Positions 37,063 to 46,558 of a DNA stretch of 47,785 bases are shown in pieces. The notes beneath the pieces are model-generated. The model was given only the letters and a program-made list of their open reading frames with translations. It ran no database searches and had not been told where the DNA came from. Within the stretch, counting starts at the first letter, position 1, and the number at the start of each line of letters is the position of its first letter. Both the position numbers and the translations under genes were made by a program. The DNA comes from Lysobacterales bacterium (GTDB lineage Bacteria; Pseudomonadota; Gammaproteobacteria; Xanthomonadales; Marinicellaceae). The stretch covers positions 1 to 47,785 of the forward strand of contig JAGRJR010000008.1 in the NCBI GenBank assembly GCA_020442635.1. Direction: 5' to 3'.

Positions 37063-39000
37063 TCAATCATTTTCTGATTCTTCTGCTATTTTCTGTTTGT
37101 AAGCTTTCAAATCAGACTCGAGTACATGACTGGCAATTTTTATCAAATCATATTCAGTAATCACCCCCACCAATTTACCATCTTCAACGACTGGTAGACA
37201 TGAGATGCGGTTATTCCGCATGATTTGAATCGCTTTAACGGTGGTGGTTTTTGGTGTGACAAATATGGGACTCTCATTCATGATTTCCCTGATAGCAGTG
37301 GCCTTGTGTTCTCCGCCTTCTACTATTTTTTTGAGTACCGAACGGTTAGATACCAAACCAACCAGTTCACCTTCATCATTTTCTACTGGCACATGCCTGA
37401 CCCTTTTCCAGTCCATGATACTGGCGGCGAGGTCCATGGAGTCATCAGGTCTTACAGTAAGCAATTTGGTGATCATAAATTGCCCCACTAAAATGAAACT
37501 GGCCCGCCAGTCGGTTTGATTATTGATTTGAGCCAAGGGCCATTCGTGAATCGGTCGATCGATGGTCTGTTGTTTGTCCATCTCCGCAACAATAGACCGC
37601 ACTTTTTCATCAGGATGGATGTTCTTGTCCATCTCAGTGATGGACTTGATGGCCCAACGAGCGCCAGTTTGTTTCGACTCAACCCGACGTACAATGGTAC
37701 TCAAATACCGTTCAATATCACCATGGTCAAGACCAGCATGTTTTAATCCACTTTCAGCGATGGGTAACAGCTCATTTTTTATCAATTTAGTAGCAGACAG
37801 GCTTTCACCATTTATCCAGTTGAAATGACACTCCAAACCATTCCTACAGGCCTGTAAAAAATTATTTCGAGCATTAGAAAATCTCAAAACCTGAGTAATG
37901 TCCTGATATTTTTGACTCATCCCGGACATCAAACCAAAATAAAAGGCGGCATTAGAAACCTCGTCCAGCACAGAAGGCCCAGCAGGTAAAACCCGGTTTT
38001 CAATGCGCAAATGCGGCACATTATCCTTCACACCATAACAAGGTCGGTTCCAACGATAAACCGTACCATTGTGTAACATCAATGCTTTAAGCCTCGGCAT
38101 TTCGCCGGCTTCGACCATTGCCACAGGGTCTTCTTCATATTCCGATGTCAACACCACGGAAAAGCGTGATATATCATCCCTAAACACATCAACAATACTC
38201 TCAATCCATTCATTGCCAAAATGAACCCGTGGTTGAGCCCCTCTTTTTTGATGAGTCGTGGAACGGGTGTCAATAGAATTTTGAAAAACAGCAATTCTCG
38301 ACTCATGCCACAATCGATAATGGTGAATCAATCCTGAGTTAACGGCCACTGCCATCAATGGGGCGGTGACTGCTTGAGACAAGTTATACATGTTAACAAA
38401 TTCATTACCACTGACTTGAAAGTGCACCTGAAAGCTCGTATTCATAGCTTCTAACATAAAATTATCATGAGTGACCGATAATTCATCAACACCACGAATA
38501 TCCATTCTGAAATCTGAGCCACGAATTTCCCTGAGTCGGTCATTGAGCTCATAGTAACGATCAACTGGAGTGATGCTGTCCATGGTTAAATCCAATTGCC
38601 TCAATGTAGGTAAGATGCCAGCTAAAATGATTTTTGAATCGTGGTTCCCCGCATGGTGTTTAGCAATAGAAATCACCTCTTTGATTTCTTCTTCCATCTG
38701 ACTCAAGCATTTGCCTTCAAATCGCCTTGGGGTCAAATTGGCTTCTATGTTAAACAGTGCTATTTCATTGGTAAAACGCTTATCTTCAATGTCATCGAGG
38801 ATTTTTAATGCTGTTAAATTGGGACTGTAATCATGATCGGTAATAAACATTTCTTGTTCGGCGCCTATCCTTCTTGCACCAGATTCAATGTATCCTTTGG
38901 CAATCATCAGTTCAAGTGCCCTCAGATCGTTTAATACCGCACGGGTAAACAGCCTTTTGGCCTCATTATCACCACCTCTTGATATATTTTGTTCACCCAT
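37063..39000 (-). CDS. GCS2-like ligase fused to a CBS-domain pair
   Basis: A 645-aa fusion. Residues ~35-450 resemble the glutamate-cysteine ligase family 2 (carboxylate-amine ligase): RRIGAEQEMFITD, ELNDRLREIRGSDFRMDIRG, SFQVHFQVS, LRIENRVLPAGPSVLDEVSNAAF. Residues ~505-628 are two CBS domains (SMDLAASIMDWKRVRHVPVEN ... MRNNRISCLPVVEDGKLVGVITEYDL), which usually bind adenosine nucleotides. This suggests a ligase whose activity is set by cellular energy state; the substrate need not be glutamate and cysteine. Strong AGAGGA precedes ATG 39000. It lies 86 bp downstream of an SLC13-type transporter on the same strand. Confidence 0.82.
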   Translation of the reverse strand: MGEQNISRGGDNEAKRLFTRAVLNDLRALELMIAKGYIESGARRIGAEQEMFITDHDYSPNLTALKILDDIEDKRFTNEIALFNIEANLTPRRFEGKCLSQMEEEIKEVISIAKHHAGNHDSKIILAGILPTLRQLDLTMDSITPVDRYYELNDRLREIRGSDFRMDIRGVDELSVTHDNFMLEAMNTSFQVHFQVSGNEFVNMYNLSQAVTAPLMAVAVNSGLIHHYRLWHESRIAVFQNSIDTRSTTHQKRGAQPRVHFGNEWIESIVDVFRDDISRFSVVLTSEYEEDPVAMVEAGEMPRLKALMLHNGTVYRWNRPCYGVKDNVPHLRIENRVLPAGPSVLDEVSNAAFYFGLMSGMSQKYQDITQVLRFSNARNNFLQACRNGLECHFNWINGESLSATKLIKNELLPIAESGLKHAGLDHGDIERYLSTIVRRVESKQTGARWAIKSITEMDKNIHPDEKVRSIVAEMDKQQTIDRPIHEWPLAQINNQTDWRASFILVGQFMITKLLTVRPDDSMDLAASIMDWKRVRHVPVENDEGELVGLVSNRSVLKKIVEGGEHKATAIREIMNESPIFVTPKTTTVKAIQIMRNNRISCLPVVEDGKLVGVITEYDLIKIASHVLESDLKAYKQKIAEESEND

Positions 39001-39086
39001 TTTGTTTCCTCTTTTTTGTTCTACTTAGGTTTTTAAGCCTATGCAGATTTTTATTTAGTAAGGGCCATTAGCACTTTCTTCTTATT

Positions 39087-40931
39087 TTAATACAATTGAT
39101 AAATCCAAGTCAGCATCCCCGTTAACATGGCCCAGGTTATGATTGTCAACGGCACTCCTACTTTAACAAAATCAATGAATTTATAACCACCTGCATTCAT
39201 AACCAACAAATTAGTTTGATATGCCATGGGCGTGGCATAACTCAAATTCGCACCAAACAACACTGCCAAAACAAAAGGTTCAACTGGCATACCTAAGCGT
39301 TGCGCAATACTGACAGCTATCGGCGTGCCAATAACAGCTGCGGCATTGTTAGAAATTACATTGGTCAAAATGGCCATTGAAAACATCAAAATACCCAGCA
39401 CTACACCCGGAGGAAAACCATAAGTGGACACCACAAATAAATTAGCCAGGTATACAGCACCGCCAGTAGACATCAAAGCTGCCCCCAATGCAAGCGAAGC
39501 CACAATAATGAAAATGACTTGTGCACTTAAGGCATGGGTGGCATCACGCCAACGCAAACAACCGGTGGCAATCAAAACAAAACACCCGATAATTGCACTA
39601 ATTGAAATCGGCACTATGTTAAACGCAGCAAAGCCAACAACAGCCGCCATCACGGCCAAAGCAAAAGGTGCTTTTTTGGTATGTGGTAATTCTTCACCAC
39701 CGTCCAATACTAACAAAGACCCGGTCTTCTTGACCTCTTGAATGGCTTGATGAGTCCCCTGAACCAACAACACATCACCTGGACGGAAAATCAAATCATC
39801 AATGCCTTTAGTCGTGGCTGTGGTTTCTTTACCTTGTGAGTGCACAGCCAGTAAAGTCAGGCTGTATTTACTGTTTAAACGTGCATCGCCCACCCTAACA
39901 CGATCCAACAAAGAACCAGAAGTAATTACCAATTCGGCAATTGATTGGTCACCAGCAGAAAGCGGATGTGACTCATCCACCTGATGTTCTCCAGTAAACA
40001 GGGAGCCACCTAACTCTATTTCATATTCACGTAGATTATCCGCAGTATCTGTCACAATCAGTCGATCTCCTGCTTTAATCACCACGTCAGGTAGGGTGGC
40101 AATGGACAAGCCTTCACCCCTTACAATCCTTTGAATATTGATTTTTCCATCGACTTTTTCCCTGATTTCGGCCAAGGTTTTACCGTCCGCAAAATCGCCC
40201 TTATTAATCTTAATGGCGGCTGAAAACATCCGTGGAGAGGTGTCTTTTAACGGCGGGGTTCTGTCGGGAAGAATTTTAGGCACCACTAGCCACAAATACA
40301 AAATGGCCACGACCCCAGTAATGGTTACTGGCAAGATAAAATCAAACATACCAAACTCTGGCACCCCTAAATCTTCAGCCACTTTCACCACCAGCAGGTT
40401 TGTTGAGGTTCCAATGGTGGTCGCCATCCCTCCTAACAAAGTCGCCAAGCCCATAGGCATTAAAGTACCAGATGTGGATTGACCGGTTCGCAACGAAACA
40501 CTGATCAACACTGGTAATAACAACACCACAATAGGTGTGTTGTTAACGAAAGCACTGAGTACCGCACCCGTAATCAATGTCAATAGCAATGACAAAGACG
40601 GACTGAGTTTCCATAGTTTTGCCAAGTAGCGACCAATGGGTTCCATCGCACCGGTTCTCACCAGTGCTTGTCCTGCCACCATCAACGCACATACAGCAAT
40701 CAAAGCCTCATTACCAAAGCCAAGAAAAAAAGTTTTGATCGGAAAAATACTGCCATCACTTTGTTGGTATGGAAACACATGAAAACCCAATATCAACACA
40801 CAAAGTACAAATAGACTGGAGGTTTGCAAAGGGATTCTATCATTGGCAAACAAAATCAACGCCACCAAGGTCAAAATCAAAACCCCCATTGCATGGGGTT
40901 GTAAGGTATTCGCTAAAAGTTCAGATTCCAT
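39087..40931 (-). CDS. SLC13/DASS-type transporter with two TrkA-C domains
   Basis: A 614-aa inner-membrane permease of the divalent anion:sodium symporter (SLC13) group. It has two halves of TM segments (~12-220 and ~425-612) with the paired motifs FVNNTPIVVLLLPV and GTSTNLLVVKVAEDLG in the first, and SNNAAAVIGTPIA in the second. Between them lie two cytoplasmic TrkA-C (RCK_C) domains (~225-395), each with the LPDVVIKAGDRLIVTDT or FRPGDVLLVQGT type end. Sulfate, dicarboxylate or another anion could be the substrate; the sequence does not tell. The RCK_C domains suggest ligand control. It is upstream of the GCS2-CBS gene. Confidence 0.87.
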   Translation of the reverse strand: MESELLANTLQPHAMGVLILTLVALILFANDRIPLQTSSLFVLCVLILGFHVFPYQQSDGSIFPIKTFFLGFGNEALIAVCALMVAGQALVRTGAMEPIGRYLAKLWKLSPSLSLLLTLITGAVLSAFVNNTPIVVLLLPVLISVSLRTGQSTSGTLMPMGLATLLGGMATTIGTSTNLLVVKVAEDLGVPEFGMFDFILPVTITGVVAILYLWLVVPKILPDRTPPLKDTSPRMFSAAIKINKGDFADGKTLAEIREKVDGKINIQRIVRGEGLSIATLPDVVIKAGDRLIVTDTADNLREYEIELGGSLFTGEHQVDESHPLSAGDQSIAELVITSGSLLDRVRVGDARLNSKYSLTLLAVHSQGKETTATTKGIDDLIFRPGDVLLVQGTHQAIQEVKKTGSLLVLDGGEELPHTKKAPFALAVMAAVVGFAAFNIVPISISAIIGCFVLIATGCLRWRDATHALSAQVIFIIVASLALGAALMSTGGAVYLANLFVVSTYGFPPGVVLGILMFSMAILTNVISNNAAAVIGTPIAVSIAQRLGMPVEPFVLAVLFGANLSYATPMAYQTNLLVMNAGGYKFIDFVKVGVPLTIITWAMLTGMLTWIYQLY

Positions 40932-41234
40932 ACAAACTGTGAATATTGATGAAACTAAAGTCTATCAAATTGGTAGATAAAAGTCATAAAAACATTTAAT
41001 ATGAAAGTGCTAAAACCAATTGAGACCCTTTGCTTAATATAAACCAAGCATTGGGTTCTTTAATTCAGAATAATTAAGACCTCGGCTTTAATCTCGGTCA
41101 TTGTAAAAAAGAAATTAAAAGTAAAAGTTCAAGGAAGAAGCATAAGTAATCGTTTGCACCGAAATTTACTTTTAAACTGTTTTGCTTGATTGACGATTTA
41201 TGCCAAAGTCTTTGATAACAACAAAGAGGTATCA
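40932..41234. other. Intergenic region upstream of fadD, no gene seen
   Basis: This 303-bp divergent gap is AT-rich. I see no gene, no copy of the window's repeat family and no clear FadR-like operator. The only clear element is AAAGAGG at 41223-41229, the ribosome site for fadD. Confidence 0.5.
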
Positions 41235-42908
41235 ATGACCATAGAAAGACCTTGGCTAAAACAATACAAACCAGATGTTCCCCACGAATTAGGCGAGTTG
41301 CCTTATGACTCAGTCGCCGAAATGTTGAACGATGCTTGTCAAAAATACGCCTCCAATGAGGCCTATGTCAACTTTGGCAAATCAATCACTTATCAACAAC
41401 TGGACGAATACAGTAAACAGCTGGCCGCTTTTTTGCAAGCAAACTTTAAAACAGGTGACTCTATTGCGATCATGATGCCCAATGTATTGCAGTACCCGAT
41501 TGCAGTTCAAGCCATTTTAAGAGCTGGCATGGTGGTAACTAATGTTAATCCACTGTATACACCAAGAGAGCTTGAACATCAGTTAAATGATTCAGGTGCC
41601 AAGGCCATTATTGTGATTGAAAACACCGCCTGTACACTGGCAGAAATCGTTGATAAGACTGGTGTAGAAAAGGTCATCACCACGACCATTGGTGAAATGG
41701 TCGGTGGCTTGAAAGGAATGGTTATGGATTTTGTTATCAAAAAGGTCAAAAAAATGGTACCTCCCTTTAACATATCAGGTTCTGTAAGCTTCAAAACAGC
41801 CTTAAAAATGGGGCGGTCGCTGACCTATACACCAGTTAAACGCAAACTCGATGACATCGCCTTTTTACAATACACTGGTGGCACTACCGGTGTTTCTAAA
41901 GGCGCCATGCTGACCAACAAAAATATGGTATCCAATGTCACCCAAACCCGCTTATGGATATCAAGTGAAATAGAAGACGGTAAAGAAATCATCATCACAG
42001 CACTGCCCCTCTATCATATTTTTGCCCTTACAGCGAATTGTTTAACCTTTGCACAATATGGATCAAAAAATATTTTGATTACCAATCCACGTGATATGCC
42101 CGGATTTGTCAAAGAACTTTCCCAACATAAATTCACGGTATTAACGGGTGTTAATACATTATTTAATGGTTTATTAAACACCCCTGGTTTTGCTGATTTA
42201 GATTTTTCTCAATTCAAATTTGCATTGGGTGGTGGTATGGCGGTACAAAAAGGCACGGCTACCAAGTGGAAGCAAGTCACGGGTGTAACATTGGCTGAGG
42301 CCTATGGCCTGACAGAAACGTCACCAGCAGCCTGCATGAATATCGTGCCGATGAAGGAATATAACGGCACCATTGGCATCCCTATTCCAGGTACTGATTG
42401 TCAAATCCAAGACGATGATGGCAACCCATTACCCATAGGAGAAGCTGGTGAATTGTGTATCCGAGGGCCACAGGTGATGTTAGGTTACCTGAATCGACCA
42501 GATGAAACCGCTAAAACAATTGTTGATGGATGGTTGAAAACTGGAGATGTAGCTGTCATGGACGAAAATGGTTATTTCAAAATTGTTGATCGCAAGAAAA
42601 ACATGATTTTGGTTTCTGGTTTTAATGTATTTCCTAATGAAATAGAAGATGCCGCCTGTTTACATGACAACATTGTGGAATGTGCCGCCGTTGGTATTCC
42701 AGATGAAAAATCAGGTGAGATTGTTAAATTATTCGTAGTAAAAAACAATGAAGCGCTCACCGACAAAGATGTCATCAATCATTGTCGCGAACATTTAACT
42801 GGATATAAGGTGCCTAAGTTGGTTGAATTCCGGGAAGAATTACCCAAATCCAATGTCGGCAAAATTTTGCATAAAGATTTACGAGAACCCACTACACAAA
42901 ACGGCTAA
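41235..42908 (+). CDS. fadD: Long-chain fatty acid--CoA ligase FadD
   Basis: A 557-aa adenylate-forming enzyme that activates fatty acids for beta-oxidation at the inner membrane. The AMP-binding signature is FLQYTGGTTGVSKGAML, followed by ALPLYHIFALTANC, AEAYGLTETSPAA, GWLKTGDVAVMDENGY and the hinge DRKKNMILVSGFNVFPNEIED; the C-terminal lysine is in PKSNVGKILHKDLR. Length is close to E. coli FadD (561). ATG 41235 (MTIERPW) has AAAGAGG upstream and was chosen over a TTG at 41190. Confidence 0.94.
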   Translation: MTIERPWLKQYKPDVPHELGELPYDSVAEMLNDACQKYASNEAYVNFGKSITYQQLDEYSKQLAAFLQANFKTGDSIAIMMPNVLQYPIAVQAILRAGMVVTNVNPLYTPRELEHQLNDSGAKAIIVIENTACTLAEIVDKTGVEKVITTTIGEMVGGLKGMVMDFVIKKVKKMVPPFNISGSVSFKTALKMGRSLTYTPVKRKLDDIAFLQYTGGTTGVSKGAMLTNKNMVSNVTQTRLWISSEIEDGKEIIITALPLYHIFALTANCLTFAQYGSKNILITNPRDMPGFVKELSQHKFTVLTGVNTLFNGLLNTPGFADLDFSQFKFALGGGMAVQKGTATKWKQVTGVTLAEAYGLTETSPAACMNIVPMKEYNGTIGIPIPGTDCQIQDDDGNPLPIGEAGELCIRGPQVMLGYLNRPDETAKTIVDGWLKTGDVAVMDENGYFKIVDRKKNMILVSGFNVFPNEIEDAACLHDNIVECAAVGIPDEKSGEIVKLFVVKNNEALTDKDVINHCREHLTGYKVPKLVEFREELPKSNVGKILHKDLREPTTQNG

Positions 42909-42914
42909 TTGCCA

Positions 42915-42944
42915 GGTGCGTGATTCAATCAAGAATTACGCACC
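42915..42944 (+). terminator. Hairpin after fadD, possible terminator
   Basis: A 12-bp stem with one G-T pair (GGTGCGTGATTC at 42915-42926 with 42933-42944) and a 6-nt loop lies 6 bp past the fadD stop. The T tract after it is weak (CATCTTCC), so it is a moderate candidate. Confidence 0.55.
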
Positions 42945-42991
42945 CATCTTCCTCTCAAAACGTTATAATAACGCCTCCCAAATTCTGGTCT

Positions 42992-42997
42992 TATAAT
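42992..42997 (+). promoter_or_regulatory. Candidate -10 box (TATAAT) just upstream of tdh
   Basis: A perfect TATAAT ends 8 bp before the tdh ATG (43006). No Shine-Dalgarno sequence is seen between them, which would fit a leaderless transcript; a second TATAAT lies at 42964-42969. No good -35 is paired with either. Confidence 0.35.
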
Positions 42998-43005
42998 GAA
43001 CAACC

Positions 43006-44028
43006 ATGAAAGCACTGGTAAAGAAAAAAGCTGAACTTGGCATTTGGATGGAAGATGTTCCAATGCCTGAAATGGGTCACAATGATGTACTCATTAAAGT
43101 TGAAAAAACCGCCATTTGTGGTACAGATTTACATATCTATAAATGGGATGAATGGTCGGCAAAAACCATCAAACCACCTTTGGTAATTGGCCATGAATTT
43201 GTTGGACACATTGTTGACATGGGTAGCGAAGTCATTGGGTATAAAGTCGGTCAACGCGTCAGTGCTGAAGGGCATATTGTCTGTGGAGTATGCCGCAACT
43301 GCAGAGCAGGCACGCCGCATCTTTGTCCTAACACCCGAGGTATAGGTGTCAACCGGGATGGTGCTTTTGCTGAATACATTTCAATGCCGGTACAAAATCT
43401 GTGGCCAGTCCCTGAAAAAATTCCATCCAAACTGGCTGCATTTTTTGATCCATTTGGTAATGCAGCACATTGTGCCCTTGAATATGACATGGTGGGTGAG
43501 GACGTATTGATTACGGGTGCAGGACCCATAGGCATTATCGCTACGGGCATTTGTAAACACGTAGGTGCCAGAAATGTAGTCATTACTGATGTTAATGACT
43601 ATCGTTTGGGTTTGGCCAAAGAAATGGGAGCTACCCGTTGTGTCAATGTCGCCAAGGAAAAACTGTCTGAAGTCATGAAAGAAATGAACATCACTGGCTT
43701 TGACCTTGGCATGGAAATGTCTGGTAATTCAATGGCCTTTAATGACATGCTTAACAGCATGTACAACGGCGGTAAAATTACCCTGCTCGGTATGTTACCA
43801 GATAGTACGCAAATCAATTGGGATAACATTATTTTCAAAGGACTTTCAGTCAAGGGTATCACTGGTAGAAAAATGTATGAAACCTGGTACAAAATGACTC
43901 AGTTGTTGTTATCAGGATTTCCATTGGATAAGGCCTTGACTCATGAAATTCATATTGATGACTTTCAAACTGGCTTTGATTTGATGGCTTCTGGCCAGTG
44001 CGGCAAAGTCGTTTGCACCTGGAACTAA
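43006..44028 (+). CDS. tdh: L-threonine 3-dehydrogenase
   Basis: A 340-aa zinc MDR enzyme that oxidises threonine to 2-amino-3-ketobutyrate with NAD+. The catalytic zinc ligand is C38 in [10 protein letters not shown], with [12 protein letters not shown] nearby. The structural zinc site is [15 protein letters not shown], and the Rossmann motif is [11 protein letters not shown]. Length is essentially that of E. coli Tdh (341). It forms a threonine-to-glycine operon with kbl (18-bp gap), though the usual E. coli order is kbl-tdh. Confidence 0.97.
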   Translation: MKALVKKKAELGIWMEDVPMPEMGHNDVLIKVEKTAICGTDLHIYKWDEWSAKTIKPPLVIGHEFVGHIVDMGSEVIGYKVGQRVSAEGHIVCGVCRNCRAGTPHLCPNTRGIGVNRDGAFAEYISMPVQNLWPVPEKIPSKLAAFFDPFGNAAHCALEYDMVGEDVLITGAGPIGIIATGICKHVGARNVVITDVNDYRLGLAKEMGATRCVNVAKEKLSEVMKEMNITGFDLGMEMSGNSMAFNDMLNSMYNGGKITLLGMLPDSTQINWDNIIFKGLSVKGITGRKMYETWYKMTQLLLSGFPLDKALTHEIHIDDFQTGFDLMASGQCGKVVCTWN

Positions 44029-44046
44029 CACAGAATCGAGTTAACC

Positions 44047-45219
44047 ATGAAAAATTACAACGAAATTATTCAATCCATAAAGGACGAAGGTCTTTATAAA
44101 TCTGAACGAATCATTACCAGTCCGCAATCTGCACACATCGAATTACCTGGCGGACAAAAGGTCATCAATTTTTGTGCCAACAACTATTTAGGTTTGGCCG
44201 ATCATCCGGAAATCATCAAAGCGGCCAAAAAAGCATTAGACACTCATGGTTTTGGCATGGCTTCAGTACGATTCATTTGTGGTACTCAGGATTTACACAA
44301 AGAACTGGAACAAAAAATCAGTGATTTTTTTGGCACTGAAGACACCATCTTATACACATCATGTTTTGATGCCAACGGTGGATTATTTGAAACCATTTTA
44401 GATCAGGATGACGCGGTCATCAGTGACGAACTCAACCACGCATCCATCATTGATGGAGTACGCTTATGCAAAGCACAAAGACACCGATACAAAAACAGCG
44501 ACATGCAGGAATTGGAAACCATCTTGCAAAAAACTCAGCATTGTAAACAAAGGCTGATTGTGACTGATGGCGTGTTCAGCATGGATGGCACCATCGCCAA
44601 ACTCAAAGCCATTACTGGCTTGGCTGAACAATATGATGCGCTGGTGGTGGTTGATGATTCGCATGCCACTGGTTTTATTGGCGCCACCGGACGAGGATCA
44701 GCTGAATTGGAAGGGGTTATGGATAAAATTGATGTTTTTACTTCAACTTTGGGTAAAGCCTTGGGTGGTGGCTCAGGTGGTTTCACCACTGGTAAAAAAG
44801 AGATCATAGAATTGTTACGACAACGATCAAGACCTTATTTGTTTTCTAACACGCTACCACCACCCCTGGTTGCAGCCAGTATCAAGGTTTTTGAGCTGAT
44901 ATCTGACTCAACCGTATTACGTGACCAATTAGAACGAAACACTCAACATTTCCGCAAAAAAATTGTTGAGTTGGGTTTTACTGTTTCTGGTGAAACTCAC
45001 CCCATAACCCCAATCATGTTGGGAGATGCTCGGCTGGCCAAAAATATGGCCGACCGCCTGCTTGAATTAGGTATTTATTGCATTGGATTTAGTTTCCCAG
45101 TGGTACCCAAAGACAAGGCCAGAATCCGCCTACAAATTTCAGCAGCGCATACACAAAACGATTTAGATATAGCTCTGGATGCATTTGCCCAGGTCAAAAA
45201 AGAATTTTTGGAAAGTTAA
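44047..45219 (+). CDS. kbl: Glycine C-acetyltransferase (2-amino-3-ketobutyrate CoA ligase)
   Basis: A 390-aa PLP enzyme of the alpha-oxoamine synthase family that splits 2-amino-3-ketobutyrate with CoA into glycine and acetyl-CoA. Blocks seen: [62 protein letters not shown] and the PLP-lysine site [12 protein letters not shown]. It follows tdh in the same operon and completes threonine conversion to glycine. Confidence 0.97.
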   Translation: MKNYNEIIQSIKDEGLYKSERIITSPQSAHIELPGGQKVINFCANNYLGLADHPEIIKAAKKALDTHGFGMASVRFICGTQDLHKELEQKISDFFGTEDTILYTSCFDANGGLFETILDQDDAVISDELNHASIIDGVRLCKAQRHRYKNSDMQELETILQKTQHCKQRLIVTDGVFSMDGTIAKLKAITGLAEQYDALVVVDDSHATGFIGATGRGSAELEGVMDKIDVFTSTLGKALGGGSGGFTTGKKEIIELLRQRSRPYLFSNTLPPPLVAASIKVFELISDSTVLRDQLERNTQHFRKKIVELGFTVSGETHPITPIMLGDARLAKNMADRLLELGIYCIGFSFPVVPKDKARIRLQISAAHTQNDLDIALDAFAQVKKEFLES

Positions 45220-45220
45220 A

Positions 45221-45258
45221 TGTGAACAGACATCAGGTTTTACTGCTGTCTGTTCACA
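45221..45258. terminator. Bidirectional hairpin between kbl and DUF1501
   Basis: A perfect 12-bp stem (TGTGAACAGACA at 45221-45232 with 45247-45258), continued past one mismatch by 3 more pairs, closes a 6-nt loop between the two convergent stops. No T tract on the plus strand, so it may work as a general transcript end or stabiliser for both genes. Confidence 0.6.
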
Positions 45259-45262
45259 TCCA

Positions 45263-46549
45263 TTAATCAAAGCTGGATTTAAAAATCAAATCAGGTGAAA
45301 CAAAACCCATATTGCTATGATTGGTATAACCAGGAAATACTTGGTCTATGAAGGGGTTTCCTAAAACTTCTTGCACTATGGTGGCATAAACCTGCCGAAA
45401 ATCCACTTCTGGTGATACGTCCTCACCACCAAACAATTGCTCATTGGAAAGCCCTGCAAAGGTACCATACATTTGTCCACCGTTGACTCGACCACCTATC
45501 ACCAACATCACATTGCCAGAACCGTGGTCAGTACCACTGTTATTATCACCATTTTGTCTGGCACGACGACCAAATTCTGAATGTACAATAATAATCACTT
45601 GCTGTCCAAGACCAGCTGCTTTCAAATCTGACCAAAGAGCATAAAGGCCATCTGATAACTCCGCCACCTTGCCAAAGAAATAACCACCGCCACCATCACC
45701 CTGACCATTATGGGTGTCCCAACCACCATATTCTGCTGTGGCCACATTGATATCAAGATCTTCACGAATTAATTGTGCTATCAAAGAAAGTTGACGACCT
45801 AAATTATTATCTGGATAAACCACATCACCTGCTGGCACATAGTTTTCCAAATCAAGGGCAGAGATAATGGCCAGGGTATTCATGGCACCAGCCACTGATA
45901 AATCCAGGGCACTGTTACCGGCATACATGTTGCCGATGGCCGCAGCGTGCTCATCCTGAAATTCGCCAGAATTCGGATGATAACCATTGACCTGATCGAC
46001 GGTTAATGCATTGTAATAGGCTTGCAAACTGATGGGGTTTGAACTTGCTGACACCAAAACCGGAATCACTTCTGCTCCGGTGATATAAGGTGTACTGTTC
46101 AAATGTCTGGTTAACCATCCATCTACAGTGGATAAGCTTTGTGGTGTCCCCAGCTCCAATAACTTGGTTGCATCAAAATGACTCCTGGTCACATGCTCTT
46201 GCGGCAAACCCGTACCATGAATCACGGTTAAATCGCCAGCAAGATACATGTCTTTCAAACCAATCGCGGCCGGATGAAAACCGAATGCTTCACCTATGTC
46301 TATCACCGGGTTAGTGCCTGTCAATGGAACCTGAATATTGGGTCTTAAGTTTTCATAAAAAGCACGATCTGGGCCTGAAAAAGGTGGTACTACATTCAAT
46401 CCATCCATACCGCCTCGCATAAACAAATCGATGATGATGGGCTGATTACTGGGACTTGAGGCTCCTGCCCTGGCAACTTTGATTCCTGTTAACGCCCCTA
46501 AAGCAGCTGTTGATTGTAAAAATGTTCTTCTGTTAATTTTTTTCATCAT
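45263..46549 (-). CDS. DUF1501 protein with Tat signal
   Basis: A 428-aa exported protein with a twin-arginine signal (INRRTFLQSTAALGALTG, ~5-22). The DUF1501 family belongs to the alkaline phosphatase/sulfatase-like superfamily. Visible blocks are DLFMRGGMDGLNVVPP near the start, GGWDTHNGQGDGGG, VIIIVHSEFGRRARQNGDNNSGTDHGSGNVMLVIG, with metal-binding-type His and Asp residues. Tat export fits folding with cofactor in the cytoplasm. It starts 9 bp after the DUF1800 stop, with GGAGTGG upstream, the standard partner arrangement of these families. Biochemical role not established. Confidence 0.9.
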   Translation of the reverse strand: MMKKINRRTFLQSTAALGALTGIKVARAGASSPSNQPIIIDLFMRGGMDGLNVVPPFSGPDRAFYENLRPNIQVPLTGTNPVIDIGEAFGFHPAAIGLKDMYLAGDLTVIHGTGLPQEHVTRSHFDATKLLELGTPQSLSTVDGWLTRHLNSTPYITGAEVIPVLVSASSNPISLQAYYNALTVDQVNGYHPNSGEFQDEHAAAIGNMYAGNSALDLSVAGAMNTLAIISALDLENYVPAGDVVYPDNNLGRQLSLIAQLIREDLDINVATAEYGGWDTHNGQGDGGGGYFFGKVAELSDGLYALWSDLKAAGLGQQVIIIVHSEFGRRARQNGDNNSGTDHGSGNVMLVIGGRVNGGQMYGTFAGLSNEQLFGGEDVSPEVDFRQVYATIVQEVLGNPFIDQVFPGYTNHSNMGFVSPDLIFKSSFD

Positions 46550-46558
46550 TCCACTCCA

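Noticed and set aside
41190..41234. Longer fadD from TTG 41190
   Set aside because: The ATG at 41235 has an ideal AAAGAGG ribosome site and the usual family N-terminus.
40932..41234. Possible FadR operator or further copy of the repeat upstream of fadD
   Set aside because: No match to the FadR palindrome seen by eye and none of the ordered repeat blocks present.
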